Shown here piece by piece: positions 52,650-63,240 of a stretch of DNA of 64,000 nucleotides. The first letter of the stretch is position 1. Each line of letters starts with the position of its first letter. Where the stretch lies: contig JADJSV010000001.1 of the NCBI GenBank assembly GCA_016711505.1, forward strand, positions 310,001 through 374,000, read 5' to 3'. The notes under the pieces were generated by a model that was given only the letters and a program-made list of their open reading frames with translations, made no database searches and was not told the DNA's origin. The stretch comes from Bacteroidota bacterium (lineage in GTDB: Bacteria > Bacteroidota > Bacteroidia > AKYH767-A > 2013-40CM-41-45). Both the position numbers and the translations under genes were made by a program.

Positions 52650-55592
52650 TCAGTTGATGACAAATTTACCTCTTGAAACTACTGTTGACTTTGCCGAAAT
52701 GCTGTATTGATAAATTCCTGCTGCAAGATTTCCTTTATGGATTTCGGTTTTATTTCCAAAGAAACTAATCTCAGAAACAATTGCCCCGGCAATATCTGTG
52801 ATCACCAAAGAATATTTCTCCGAACTTTCATTCTCTATACTAATTGTCGCACTCTGATTAAAAGGATTCGGATAAACGATTGAGGATTTAAGTCCGGCAA
52901 GTTCATTTACACTAATGAGCGAGTCGTAACGAACTACAGTATTATTTCTCTGTGAATTATTAGTTCCTTCTGTATAACCACAAACCCATAAAGAACTTCC
53001 TCGTATTGCCAAACCATTAGGAGAATCATCAGTTCCATTTGGACCGTCATAATTGGAGATAGCCAGTTGAGAACCTGAAGTACTATATACAAGCGTTAAC
53101 CAGTTTTTGTTAATTCGTCCTCCACTTGAATCGTTTTCTGAGGTACCTATTACATAAACATCACCATTAGGAGAAACAATAAGATCTGCAGGTTCATCAT
53201 CCTGATTTATTGGAGAATCATATTGAGGTGGAGTTGCCCATACCGGATTTAATCCGGAATCAAATTTCATAGTTAAAAAATTGAAATTGCTGGTCAATGG
53301 ATCAGGATCTACATCAGTCCGGAATGCAACGAAAATATTTCCTGTTAGATCATGAGAAATAGCAACAGGCTCATCTTCCCCTAGAGCTACATAACTATAG
53401 AAGCCCTGGATGTTTCCACTGTCATCATATTTTATCACAACAGGATCTTCATTAGCCGGAGCGCTTCCGGTTTGACTATATCCACATACATAAATATTAT
53501 TGCTTGCATCTATTGTCATATTTGTAGCACGATCATCATTTGCAAACGGTCCGCCATAAATAGCAGGTTGAGCCCACACGGGATTTCCGGTTGAAGCTTC
53601 GTATTTCAACAAAATAAAATCATCATCATGAACATTTTCAGTTCGTCCACAAATTAAAATTTCACCATTTCCATTGATCAGGATCTTCGAAGGTTCGTCG
53701 CGCATATTGCCTGAACCATTATATCGCTGGATCCATTGCTGATTTCCGTTCGAATCATATTTAATAGTAACAATATCATTATTGTCTACAGAATCCAATG
53801 GCGAACTATCGCTTCTTCCTGAAACATAAATATTACCGGCAGCATCTACAGCAAGAAATTCAGCCTTATCACTTTGTCCAATGTAATCATATGTTCTTGT
53901 CCAGAGAGTGTCACATGTAGTCGGATCATATTTTACAAGTAAAAAATTACTTTTCTGACCTGATACTTTTGTATACCCTATTGCATAGATTCTTCCATTG
54001 GGAGAAAGAGCAAGGTCATAAAATTCATCATCATCGTTTTTAATTCCATTGAATGTGTAAGTACAGGTAGTAGTACCACCCGGACTTGTTTGAACGATAC
54101 TTGCATTTCTGTTCTCATCCTGATGAAATACATAACCGGCTGTATAAGAGATATCATTTGAATCAATAATGATTGAACGCGCACTTTCGTCGAAATCACC
54201 ATCACCGTTGAATTGTTTAACGAAAACTTCAGAACCGGCAGCATCGTACTTTATAACAGCAGCGTCCTTCTGACTTCCTGTATTCTCTAAACTACCCACG
54301 ACTAATATGTCTGAACCGGAAAGTATTAATCCGCCGGGCGTATCACCATTTCCGGTACTTGTTCCGTTTTTGAACTGAGTCCATAAAAGAGTTCCACCGG
54401 TATTGTACATAACTGTCATCCAATCATTGTCATCTGTTGTACCAGGATCCTGATCACTTTTACCTGTTATGAATATATTTCCGGAACCATCAATTTTTAA
54501 AGAAGCAGGGATATCATCCTGTATAAAAATAGAGCCTGTTAATTTCGACCATTGTTGTGTTCCTGCTGAATTATATTTTACAGTAGCGAAATCATAATTT
54601 ATAGATGATGAATTATCTATATCTGATTGTCCGGTAACATAAATATTATTTGTTGCATCTACACCTATTGCAAGCGCTCTGTCATCCTGATTAGCGGGAG
54701 CATTATAAAATTTACTCCATAATAATGAACCGGCTCCACTGTATTTTACTGTTCTGAAGTCATCATTATTTGCACTTTTACTTCTTCCTGTTACGATGAC
54801 ATCACCTGCATTATCAAGAATTATTGCTGCTGCGCGGTCGTTTCCATTACCGCTGTTGTAAACTTGCAGCCATAACTGAGAACCATTCGCGCCTGAATAT
54901 TTTATTGTAGCAAAATCATCATCTACTAAAGAAGCAGAGCGACCTGTGACATAAACATCACCACTTCCATCAACAACTAAACCTGTCATTTCATGCTTAG
55001 CTCCTGTTCTGGAAAATTCTGTTGCCCACAAAAGAGATCCTGCAGGAGAATATTTAAGAGTGACATAATGGTTACTCCCTGAAACAGTATCAGGTTCTGC
55101 ATTACCACCAATAATAATGTTCCCGCTTGGATCCATTGCCATTGCAACCGGGATATCGTCAAAGTATGCAGGAGAATTCCAAGTTGTATCGAATAACCGG
55201 TTACCGCTGGCATCGTATTTTAATAGCAAGATATCGAGATTGGAATTTCCGCCATCCGACGATCCGACAACAAAGATGTTTCCTGAACCATCTACAACAG
55301 CAGATACAGCTTCATCGTCACCGGCATTTTTTCCATTTTTTGTTCTTGTCCAAATGGTATCACCATTGGCGTCCATCTTGACAACTAAAAAATCTCTGTA
55401 GTTTCCTGCCCGGATGGTATAACCAACAGCAACAAAGTTTCCGGATCCGTCGGAGATAATTGAATTATATCTGTCGGAATTATCACCGGTACCGGCATAA
55501 AACGATGACCAGATTGGAGTAATGCTGTGAACAAAAGCATTATTTACGAATAAAATACTTAAAGTTAAGAGTAGTGATTTTAAATTTAGCAT
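52650..55592 (-). CDS. Secreted SBBP-repeat beta-propeller protein with T9SS domain
   Basis: A 980-residue protein: signal peptide (about 1-24), then about 15 repeats of roughly 55 residues with the SBBP pattern 'DxxGNIYVTGxSxxxxxDDFxTVKYxxxGxxLWxxxYNGxxxxDD', and a C-terminal T9SS type A domain (IVYPNPFNQSATISIE ... GIYQYSISA ... GKFVIN). The tandem repeats should build one or more beta-propellers on the cell surface or in the medium. Ligand unknown. It is co-directional with, and 5 bp before, the choice-of-anchor B gene, so they form an operon. Confidence 0.88.
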   Translation of the reverse strand: MLNLKSLLLTLSILFVNNAFVHSITPIWSSFYAGTGDNSDRYNSIISDGSGNFVAVGYTIRAGNYRDFLVVKMDANGDTIWTRTKNGKNAGDDEAVSAVVDGSGNIFVVGSSDGGNSNLDILLLKYDASGNRLFDTTWNSPAYFDDIPVAMAMDPSGNIIIGGNAEPDTVSGSNHYVTLKYSPAGSLLWATEFSRTGAKHEMTGLVVDGSGDVYVTGRSASLVDDDFATIKYSGANGSQLWLQVYNSGNGNDRAAAIILDNAGDVIVTGRSKSANNDDFRTVKYSGAGSLLWSKFYNAPANQDDRALAIGVDATNNIYVTGQSDIDNSSSINYDFATVKYNSAGTQQWSKLTGSIFIQDDIPASLKIDGSGNIFITGKSDQDPGTTDDNDWMTVMYNTGGTLLWTQFKNGTSTGNGDTPGGLILSGSDILVVGSLENTGSQKDAAVIKYDAAGSEVFVKQFNGDGDFDESARSIIIDSNDISYTAGYVFHQDENRNASIVQTSPGGTTTCTYTFNGIKNDDDEFYDLALSPNGRIYAIGYTKVSGQKSNFLLVKYDPTTCDTLWTRTYDYIGQSDKAEFLAVDAAGNIYVSGRSDSSPLDSVDNNDIVTIKYDSNGNQQWIQRYNGSGNMRDEPSKILINGNGEILICGRTENVHDDDFILLKYEASTGNPVWAQPAIYGGPFANDDRATNMTIDASNNIYVCGYSQTGSAPANEDPVVIKYDDSGNIQGFYSYVALGEDEPVAISHDLTGNIFVAFRTDVDPDPLTSNFNFLTMKFDSGLNPVWATPPQYDSPINQDDEPADLIVSPNGDVYVIGTSENDSSGGRINKNWLTLVYSTSGSQLAISNYDGPNGTDDSPNGLAIRGSSLWVCGYTEGTNNSQRNNTVVRYDSLISVNELAGLKSSIVYPNPFNQSATISIENESSEKYSLVITDIAGAIVSEISFFGNKTEIHKGNLAAGIYQYSISAKSTVVSRGKFVIN

Positions 55593-55634
55593 AGGTTAAA
55601 TTCTAATTTGAGAGGGTTATTTCATTAAGTTTCA

Positions 55635-55642
55635 CAAAGGTA
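55635..55642 (-). promoter_or_regulatory. -7 promoter element of SBBP/choice-of-anchor B operon
   Basis: TACCTTTG on the minus strand, a perfect TAnnTTTG, lies 42 bp upstream of the start codon. Confidence 0.55.
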
Positions 55643-55830
55643 AGAAGTTAATTCTTGCTTTTGCCATTGATTGGTAAAACGTTTCAACATCAATATGTGT
55701 TTTTTGTTTAAAACTGCCATATTTTGAAAGGTTACGCTTTATCGAATGTTAAAGTTCAAACAAAATTCTGTTGAAAATTTGAAGTTAAATGAAGTATCTT
55801 TTTTCAGCAAAGGGTTGTTAAAGGAGACCT

Positions 55831-56703
55831 ATGAAAACATTAAATCGCACTGAAGTAGATGCATTGATCAGATTGTTGGATGATTCTGACCAGGAAATTT
55901 ATAACCATATTCAAACCCGTTTAGTAGATTACGGAAAGGATGTTATTCCAATTCTGGAAAATGCCTGGAGTAGTTCTATGGATGCAATAATGCAGGAACG
56001 AATTGAAAATGTTATTCATAAAATTCAGTTTGATGACCTGAAGCATGAATTACATGTTTGGGCACATTCCGGTTCGCATGATCTGATTAAAGGTGCTATC
56101 CTCCTTGCCCGCTATCAATATCCGGAATTGCAGGAAGAACAAATTCAGAAACAACTGGATAAGGTTCGTAAAGATGCCTGGCTGGAGATGAACGATAACC
56201 TGACTGCTTTAGAACAGGTGAAAGTTCTGAATAAGATTTTCTTTGAGATCCATGGTTATTCCGGAAATACTCAAAATTACCATGCTCCTCAAAATAGTTT
56301 TATCAATATAGCACTTGAAACTAAGAAAGGTAATCCATTAATGTTGTCGCTGCTCTACTTAGAGATCGCTCGTTCAGCCGGCATCCCAATTTACGGAGTT
56401 AATTTACCGGAGCATTTCATTCTTTGCTATAAAGATGAGTTGAATGACCCTGTTTCAATCGATGATCATTCTAAAATTCTATTCTATATAAATCCTTTTA
56501 GTAAAGGTGATATCTTTAATAAAAAAGAGATCGATAATTTCCTTGTCCAGTTAAAGATCCCTCAGGAAAAAAGTTTTTATGAGCCTTGTTCAAACCGTGA
56601 TATGATTCAACGTCTGATCCGTAATCTTATGAATTCATATCATAAGCTTGGATTCATGGATAAAGTTGATGAATTGACTTTGTTGATGCGGGCGGTGATT
56701 TGA
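55831..56703 (+). CDS. SirB1/transglutaminase-like family protein
   Basis: This 290-residue cytosolic protein belongs to the SirB1 (Transglut_core2) group. A helical N-terminal part (about 1-110) is followed by a transglutaminase-like fold with GNPLMLSLLYLEIARSAGIPIYGVNLPEHFILCY (about 170-205) and ISIDDHSKILFYINPFSKG. The usual papain-like Cys is not evident in the core, as in many SirB1 proteins, so a non-enzymatic role is likely. The C-terminus has two TPR-like helices (DMIQRLIRNLMNSYHKLGFMDKVDEL). Function unknown. Confidence 0.85.
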   Translation: MKTLNRTEVDALIRLLDDSDQEIYNHIQTRLVDYGKDVIPILENAWSSSMDAIMQERIENVIHKIQFDDLKHELHVWAHSGSHDLIKGAILLARYQYPELQEEQIQKQLDKVRKDAWLEMNDNLTALEQVKVLNKIFFEIHGYSGNTQNYHAPQNSFINIALETKKGNPLMLSLLYLEIARSAGIPIYGVNLPEHFILCYKDELNDPVSIDDHSKILFYINPFSKGDIFNKKEIDNFLVQLKIPQEKSFYEPCSNRDMIQRLIRNLMNSYHKLGFMDKVDELTLLMRAVI

Positions 56704-57147
56704 TTTTTTTTTCGTCTTTAGTATTTAGTAATTACTGATTAGAAAAACTGAAAGTCAAATTAAAGTTAACATCTCTCTGGGTAAATAATAATTCGTTATT
56801 AATTATCACTACTGTCTGATATAAATATTTTCATTTGAAAATATTTTCCCAGATTCAATCCGTTACTTTCAATTTTTCTTTTTTTGTTTGGCCAAAAAGC
56901 CGCGCACCAAATCATTTGAAATCTTCATTATTGGTTACATCCCGATTCTTTTCAAAAGATTTGGGGGGGGGGGGGGGCCGCCCCCAGACGCTTTATCTCG
57001 ATCCAAAGATGTATGTCAACAAAATGAGGGGCTTGATAGAAATTTATTCTGCGAACTGTTGATTTAAAAAATAATTTTCGACCTAAATTACAAAGTTTAA
57101 TTTTTATCGGACAGTAGTTATTAGTTATTTTTTATTCGTTTAAAAGT
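56704..57147. other. Gene-free region with a 15-G homopolymer
   Basis: No credible gene is seen. A run of 15 G (56963-56977) is followed by CCGCCCCC, so the tract can fold on itself. Flanking sequence (about 56870-57060) has some coding-like regularity in one frame, but it is interrupted by the G-run and lacks a recognisable product. It may be a decayed repeat or gene remnant. Confidence 0.5.
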
Positions 57148-58919
57148 TCATTTCCCACTAAACTGGATATCATACAACTCCCTATAAAGCCCTTCCTTTT
57201 TAAGTAGTTCCTGGTGATTGCCTTGTTCGATCACTTTTCCATGATCCAGAACAATGATCTTATCCGCATTCTGAATTGTTGCCAATCTGTGGGCTATGAC
57301 TATGGACGTCCTGTTTTTTGTGAGTGTGGTTGTTGCTTTCTGGATGAGCTCTTCACTTTCACTGTCAATTGAGGAAGTAGCTTCATCGAGAATCAGAATT
57401 GATGGATTAAAAACGTAGGCACGAATAAATGAGATCAGTTGTCTCTGGCCAACAGAAAGCATGGCACCACGTTCCATTACATTAAAATCATACTTGCCCG
57501 GTAACCTATCGATGAATAGATCAGCTCCAACGGCTTTCGAAGCTGCAACGACTTGCGCTTTACTGATCGAAGTATCATTCAAAGTAATGTTATTGGCGAT
57601 TGAATCTGAAAAAAGAAAAACGTCCTGAAGAACGACGGCAATTTGTTTCCTTAATTCAGACAATTCAAATTCTCTGATGTCAGTATCGTCAATAGTAATT
57701 TTTCCTTTCTGAAATTCATACATTCTACTGACCAGATTTATTATTGACGATTTTCCGGCACCCGTAGCGCCGATCAATGCCAGAGTTTCTCCGGATCTGA
57801 TCTCAAAGCTTACATCTTTAAGGATCCATTCAGTATCATCAGGATTTAATGAATCGTTATAGGCAAACCAGACATTTTCAAAACGAATATTTCCTTTAAT
57901 TTCTTTTTGACTGTTCCATTATTCTCAATAAATTCATTTGTATCCAGAACTTTCATAACTCTTTCACTGCTGACCATACCCATTTGAAGAGTGTTGAATT
58001 TATCGGCAAGTTCACGGATAGGCCGGAAAAGTAAGTTTATGTACATTATAAAAGCCATGATGTTCCCAAGAGAAACTTCATGAACAATTACTCCACTTGA
58101 ACCCCACCAGATCAGTAAACCAAGAGATGTTGTCGATAATAATTCCACTACAGGAAAGAAAATACTATAATACCAGACTGACCTGATATTCGCTTTCATA
58201 TGCTCTTTATTGATCTTTTTGAAGCGGTTCATTTCTTCAGCTTCTCTGTTAAAGATCTGAACTACACTTATGCCTGTTATGTGTTCCTGGACAAATGTAT
58301 TGAGAGCTGCAACCTGATTTCTTACCTCTCTGAAAGTTTTATTTATTCCATACTGAAAGATCCGGGTTGCAATCATTAATACCGTAATTGTACTTAAACT
58401 GATAAGTGCAAGTCGCCAGTCGATGTAGAACATTGCTAAAACTATCAACAGCAGCATTAGCAGATCGCCAATAATAACTATCAGACCTTCACTGAAAATA
58501 TCTGCAATTGTCTCCAGATCACTTACAGTTCTTGTAACGAGAGTTCCAATCGGTGTATGGTCGAAAAACTTCAAACGTAAACCAGAACTATGCCGGAACA
58601 ATTTTACACGCAGATCCTTCACAACAGATTGTCCAAGCCAATTTGTTAAATATGTATGGATGTATTGTATTATCGTTTGAAATAGCAATAGACCTACCAT
58701 GAGCAACATCATGTATCCAAGTCCATTTGCATCTAAATGAATAATATAATTATCGACTGTATACTGGATCAGATATGGTCGTAAAATTGCTACAAAGGCA
58801 AGGACTAATGTAAGTCCTACACTCAGGTAAAATTTCTTTTTGTAAGGTTTGGTAAATGCATAGATCCTCCTGAGGATCTTCATATCAAACGCTTTCCCAA
58901 CAACATTTTCTTTTGACAT
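57148..58919 (-). CDS. ABC transporter, fused permease and ATPase (one frameshift)
   Basis: A type IV ABC exporter half-transporter of about 590 residues (MsbA/LmrA-like; lipid, peptide or drug export, substrate unknown). Six membrane helices fill about residues 20-320 (FYLSVGLTLVLAFVAILRPYLIQ onward). The ATPase has Walker A IGATGAGKSSIINLV, Q-loop VVLQDVFLF, signature MLSVGQRQLISFIRA, Walker B ILILDEATSSID and H-loop IAHRLATI. The signature LSVGQ departs from LSGGQ. The frame breaks at about 57906-57911: GTCAAAAAGAAATT needs one more A (VKKEIKGNIRFENVWFAYND). It overlaps truA by 1-3 bp. Confidence 0.92.
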
Positions 58920-59680
58920 TATAATAAAGGAAAAGGATATTCTATTTTCGTTAAAAATAAACCATGTGCTGGCACAGAAACACCGGCTTCACTTCTGTTC
59001 TTACTTTCAAGTATTTTGCGGAATTGTTCTTCAGATAAGTTCTTTTCAGCAGACATGATGAGTGTTCCCACAATTGCACGAACCATATTCCTTAAGAAAC
59101 GATCGGCTTTAATAGTGAAAATCTTTTTCCCATTTGCATCAAGTGACCATCCCGCTTCCATGATTCTGCAATTATTTGTATACGTCTGAGTATTTGATTT
59201 ACTGAAACTGGTAAAGTCAACATATTCTTTGAGAACATCTACAAACTTATTTAGTTCTGCTATCTCCGGAATATTTAAATTATACCAGGCTCTATTGATA
59301 AGGAATGGATCTTTATAATTGATAATATGATACTCATATGTTCTGCTTGTAGCTGAGAAACGAGCGTGATAATCCGGTGGTACCTTGAAAATCGAATGCA
59401 CAGCAATTTCCATAGGCAAAATCGAATTCAATTTATGAATCAGGTCAGAAACATCAGTTATCTCTTCTGTTTCAAAATGCGCAAAAAAATGAAGAGCATG
59501 AACTCCAGTATCAGTACGACCACAACCTGTGGTTTCGATCGGTTTTCTGAATAGGATTTCTAATGCCTTATTCAATTCTCCTTGTACAGAATTTGCATTT
59601 TGCTGCACCTGCCAGCCATGAAACTTCGTGCCATCAAACGATAAGCGGATAAAATATCTATATAAAACGGATGAACTCAT
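58919..59680 (-). CDS. truA: tRNA pseudouridine(38-40) synthase TruA
   Basis: A 253-residue enzyme that makes pseudouridine in the tRNA anticodon arm. The catalytic Asp is in GCGRTDTGVHAL (about residue 57). Other family blocks are YFIRLSFDGTKFHGWQ, NSILPMEIAVHSI, FHARF-equivalent DYHARFSATSRTYEYHI, and FLRNMVRAIVGTLI. Normal length. It sits 5 bp downstream of the 7TM-HD gene and overlaps the ABC transporter start, so the three form one operon. Confidence 0.96.
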   Translation of the reverse strand: MSSSVLYRYFIRLSFDGTKFHGWQVQQNANSVQGELNKALEILFRKPIETTGCGRTDTGVHALHFFAHFETEEITDVSDLIHKLNSILPMEIAVHSIFKVPPDYHARFSATSRTYEYHIINYKDPFLINRAWYNLNIPEIAELNKFVDVLKEYVDFTSFSKSNTQTYTNNCRIMEAGWSLDANGKKIFTIKADRFLRNMVRAIVGTLIMSAEKNLSEEQFRKILESKNRSEAGVSVPAHGLFLTKIEYPFPLL

Positions 59681-59685
59681 TTATA

Positions 59686-61779
59686 TTAATGTGGATATTC
59701 AATCCGGATATGATAAATTGACATTAACATTTTTTTAAACAACTTTTTGATTTCGCTGATATCTTTCAGGGTAATTGGTGCATTGTCAAATTGCTTTTGA
59801 GTGATCTGATTATCGATAATAGAATCAACAAGATTGCTAATTGATTCGGCATCGGCATTTTTCAGACTTCTTGAAGCAGCTTCAACAGAGTCAGCCATCA
59901 TGAGTACCGCTGTTTCTTTTGAGAATGGTAAAGGACCGGGATAACGGAATAGAATTTCGTCAGGTACCATTTCCGGAAAATTTTTCAGAAACGACTGATA
60001 GAAATATTGCAAGCGAACAGTTCCATGATGGGTTCTGATAAAATCAATGATCTGTTCAGGAAGTTTATGTTTTCTTGCTTTTTCGATTCCTCTTATAACA
60101 TGACTTTTTATGATACGGGCACTTTCTTCAAATGAAAGATCATCGTGTGGATTACTGTGTGTATTTTGATTTTCTATAAAATACATTGGCATATCCGTTT
60201 TACCGATATCATGATACATTGCTCCGGCGCGAATCAACAATGGATTGCCGCCTATATGAAAAATGGCAGCTTCTGCTAAATTGGCAACCTGCAAACTGTG
60301 TTGAAATGACCCGGGAGCTTTCATGGAAAGTTCTCGCATCAAGGGCGCATTTGAATCTGATAATTCCATCAGAGAAACATCAGAAAGAAATCCGAATGCC
60401 TTTTCAAAGATAAAGATCAATGGAAATGCGAACAATGTAATTACTGAATTTCCAAGGAACCATTTTAAATTCATCCACTCAATACTCTTGAAATTGGCTT
60501 CATGCAGAATTGATACTCCTACAAAAGATATTGTATATGAAAGGAAAATCATCAACACAGAAATGAAAAATTGGACCCTTCTGCTCATATTAAGAATCGT
60601 AAAAATAGAGACCATCCCCGCAATTGTCTGAATGAACATAAATTCAAATCCGCTTGGGGCCTCAAATCCTATAATCAAGAGTGTTACTATGTGTGTAAAG
60701 AGCGCTGTCCGTGTATCAAAGAATGCTCTGACAATTATTGGCAAAATGCAAACAGGTACCAGATACATGTCGAAGAGATTGATCTTTCTTGCCCAAAGAA
60801 AAAGGTAAGTGATGAGTACGATCAGGAGCATTAACAAAAGCATTCTTCTGTTATCGTCAAAAATATCTTTTCGGAAAAGAAAAAGGAACATCACCAGCAT
60901 TGTCATTGCAAGAGAAACCAGAATAAAATGCCCCATTAGCATAAGCCATCTTGCGCTATTGGTGAACTCCTGATTTTTCATTTCAGCTTTCAATGATTCC
61001 AGTTTCTGAAAACGGATATCATCGATGATCTCTCCTTTGAGAATCACTACTTCGTCTTTCTGAACCAGGCCGTGTGACAGACTTATTTTATCAATGAGTT
61101 GTTTGGTCCACTGGCGTGTGGCCTGATCATCGTATAATATATTATGTGACAATGCATTTTCGAGCAAAGGAGCCAGCAATGACTGATCAGCAGCAGATAT
61201 ATTTTCAAGTTGCGACTGAATGAAAGAAAATGCTGTTTGTATTGTATAATAATCATTTAGATTATGTTCTTCAGCAATATTATCTTTTACAATCGTTATA
61301 ATTCCATCCGGATTAATATTTTTTGTTTTATCGTTGATCAGAATTATTCCCTTATCATAGATCATCTTCAATACCTGAACACCTATTGTTTCCTGAACTT
61401 GTTTCAGTTTATCCTGCTGTTCAATTTCTTTATAGTTTTTAGCCGAGGTTCTGAAGCGTTTATTCCATACATCAGAAAGTTCGTTCTTAAATAAGTAGAT
61501 CTTCTGCTCTGAAAGTTTATCATCGAAACGGTAAAACGGATGACTGTTTTTCATGACAGAAGCTTTCTCTTCGTTGAGTTCTGCTTCGGTTTTATTGATG
61601 GCAAAATCGAAAGGAGCCATCAAATTCTCAAATGCCCAGGGCTTACCTTTCTGAAAAGTATAATTAAATTGAGTTTCCTTCGGAAGAGCTATCACGATCA
61701 TCAACACTGTGACGATGATCAATGCGATCTTTGAAATTCTTTCGTGTTGATTGGAAAGGCGGACGAAATAATTCTTCAT
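59686..61779 (-). CDS. 7TM-HD (PgpH-like) membrane phosphohydrolase
   Basis: A 697-residue protein of the 7TMR-HD family; the studied member PgpH hydrolyses c-di-AMP. There is an N-terminal membrane helix (about 17-33), an extracytoplasmic domain (about 40-270), and about seven helices (about 275-455). The cytosolic HD domain carries the metal ligands: FQHSLQVANLAEAAI, AGAMYHDIGKTDMP, SHVIRGIEKARKHKLPEQIIDFIRTHHGT, and MADSVEAASRSL. Expected to regulate second-messenger levels and thereby osmotic or cell-wall homeostasis (inference for this species). It heads the operon with truA and the ABC exporter. Confidence 0.92.
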   Translation of the reverse strand: MKNYFVRLSNQHERISKIALIIVTVLMIVIALPKETQFNYTFQKGKPWAFENLMAPFDFAINKTEAELNEEKASVMKNSHPFYRFDDKLSEQKIYLFKNELSDVWNKRFRTSAKNYKEIEQQDKLKQVQETIGVQVLKMIYDKGIILINDKTKNINPDGIITIVKDNIAEEHNLNDYYTIQTAFSFIQSQLENISAADQSLLAPLLENALSHNILYDDQATRQWTKQLIDKISLSHGLVQKDEVVILKGEIIDDIRFQKLESLKAEMKNQEFTNSARWLMLMGHFILVSLAMTMLVMFLFLFRKDIFDDNRRMLLLMLLIVLITYLFLWARKINLFDMYLVPVCILPIIVRAFFDTRTALFTHIVTLLIIGFEAPSGFEFMFIQTIAGMVSIFTILNMSRRVQFFISVLMIFLSYTISFVGVSILHEANFKSIEWMNLKWFLGNSVITLFAFPLIFIFEKAFGFLSDVSLMELSDSNAPLMRELSMKAPGSFQHSLQVANLAEAAIFHIGGNPLLIRAGAMYHDIGKTDMPMYFIENQNTHSNPHDDLSFEESARIIKSHVIRGIEKARKHKLPEQIIDFIRTHHGTVRLQYFYQSFLKNFPEMVPDEILFRYPGPLPFSKETAVLMMADSVEAASRSLKNADAESISNLVDSIIDNQITQKQFDNAPITLKDISEIKKLFKKMLMSIYHIRIEYPH

Positions 61780-61999
61780 TTTTTATAGAATGGCAGCAAT
61801 TTACAACTTTAAACAGAGACATGATTCAATTGTATGGATGATTGATGAACAATGGAATCTTCACAAACCGCTTCCTATTCAAACCATGGTTTTATTGTTC
61901 TCACTGATAGAGATAAAACCTGAATTTTCTTTTAAAATATTTGATAATCACACACTTCCCTTCAGAATCGGCTCATAACTCAGAAAGGCTTTTTTTAAG

Positions 62000-62007
62000 T
62001 ACATTTG
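62000..62007 (+). promoter_or_regulatory. -7 promoter element of thiolase gene
   Basis: TACATTTG, a perfect TAnnTTTG, lies 16 bp upstream of the first possible ATG (62024). Confidence 0.55.
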
Positions 62008-62029
62008 CGGCTTAATTCTAACAATGTTT

Positions 62030-63208
62030 ATGAAAGAGGTATATATCATTTCAACCGCACGTACTCCAATTGGAAGTTTCGGAGGTTCACTATCTGCATT
62101 AACCGCTACACAATTAGGTGCACATGCAATAAAATCAGCTTTGGAAAAAGTGAAATTGGATCCCAAGGAAATTCAGGAAGTGTATATGGGAAATGTTTTA
62201 TCGGCAGGAGTTGGTCAAGCACCTGTGACACAGGCTTCAATCTGGTCAGGTATTCCGGACACTACTCCCGGAACGACAGTAAATAAAGTTTGCGCTTCAG
62301 GAATGAAAGCTATCATGCTGGGTGCTGAATCAATAATGCTTGGATTGAATGATTGTGTTGTAGCTGGAGGAATGGAAAGTATGAGTAATGTTCCATACTA
62401 CCTCGATAAAGCGAGAAACGGATATAAACTCGGCCATGGGTCGATCACTGACGGATTAGTCAAAGATGGTTTATGGGATGTTTACAAAGATTACCATATG
62501 GGAAATGCTGCTGAACTCTGCGCAACTGAATGTAAAATTTCCCGTGAAGATCAGGATGCATATGCATTGGAATCATATAAGCGTTCCCGCGATGCATACG
62601 CTGCAGGAATGTTCAAGGATGAAATTTCACCGGTAAGTGTTCCTGTAAGAGGGAAAGATCCTATCATTGTTTCTGAAGACGAAGAATATAAAAATCTTAG
62701 AGCAGATAAAGTTGCAGGACTTAAACCGGCATTTCAGAAAGACGGTACTGTTACGGCAGCCAATGCATCCAAATTGAATGACGGTGCTGCTGCTGTTATT
62801 CTGATGAGTAAAGAAAAAGCTGATAAACTCGGATTAAAACCTATAGCAAAGATCAGAGGATTTGCTGATGCTCAACAAGCTCCGGAATGGTTCACTACTA
62901 CTCCATCAAAAGCAATGCCTAAGGCAGCTGAAAGAGCGGGATTGAAACTTGAGAATGTAGATTACTTTGAGATCAATGAAGCATTTTCTGTTGTATCAAT
63001 AGCTAACAATCAGTTGATGAAACTTAATCCTGAAAAAGTAAATGTTTTCGGTGGTGCTGTTTCACTTGGGCATCCATTAGGTGCCTCAGGGGCAAGAATT
63101 GTTGTGACTCTACTGAATGTTCTGAAACAAAAAGGCGGGAAGATCGGTGCAGCCGGAATTTGTAATGGTGGCGGTGGTGCAAGTGCAATAATTGTAGAAT
63201 TAGTATAA
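62030..63208 (+). CDS. Acetyl-CoA C-acetyltransferase/thiolase
   Basis: A thiolase of about 392 residues that condenses or cleaves acyl-CoA. The start MKEVYIISTARTPIGSFGGSL fits the family; an ATG two codons earlier is also possible. The nucleophile Cys is in NKVCASGMKAIMLG (about residue 90), the catalytic His in GGAVSLGHPLGASGARI, and the second Cys in GICNGGGGASAI. Length matches biosynthetic or degradative acetoacetyl-CoA thiolases, and specificity cannot be distinguished. No other fatty-acid-oxidation gene is adjacent. Confidence 0.94.
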   Translation: MKEVYIISTARTPIGSFGGSLSALTATQLGAHAIKSALEKVKLDPKEIQEVYMGNVLSAGVGQAPVTQASIWSGIPDTTPGTTVNKVCASGMKAIMLGAESIMLGLNDCVVAGGMESMSNVPYYLDKARNGYKLGHGSITDGLVKDGLWDVYKDYHMGNAAELCATECKISREDQDAYALESYKRSRDAYAAGMFKDEISPVSVPVRGKDPIIVSEDEEYKNLRADKVAGLKPAFQKDGTVTAANASKLNDGAAAVILMSKEKADKLGLKPIAKIRGFADAQQAPEWFTTTPSKAMPKAAERAGLKLENVDYFEINEAFSVVSIANNQLMKLNPEKVNVFGGAVSLGHPLGASGARIVVTLLNVLKQKGGKIGAAGICNGGGGASAIIVELV

Positions 63209-63240
63209 CATTGCCTTACAAAAACCGTTAAGCAACTGAT

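Noticed and set aside
56835..57062. 75-codon frame spanning the 15-G run
   Set aside because: The frame depends on the exact G-run length, and neither half has recognisable protein features.
61790..61978. 62-codon plus-strand frame between the HD protein and thiolase genes
   Set aside because: It fills a divergent promoter region, has no family resemblance and no terminator, and overlaps only AT-rich DNA.
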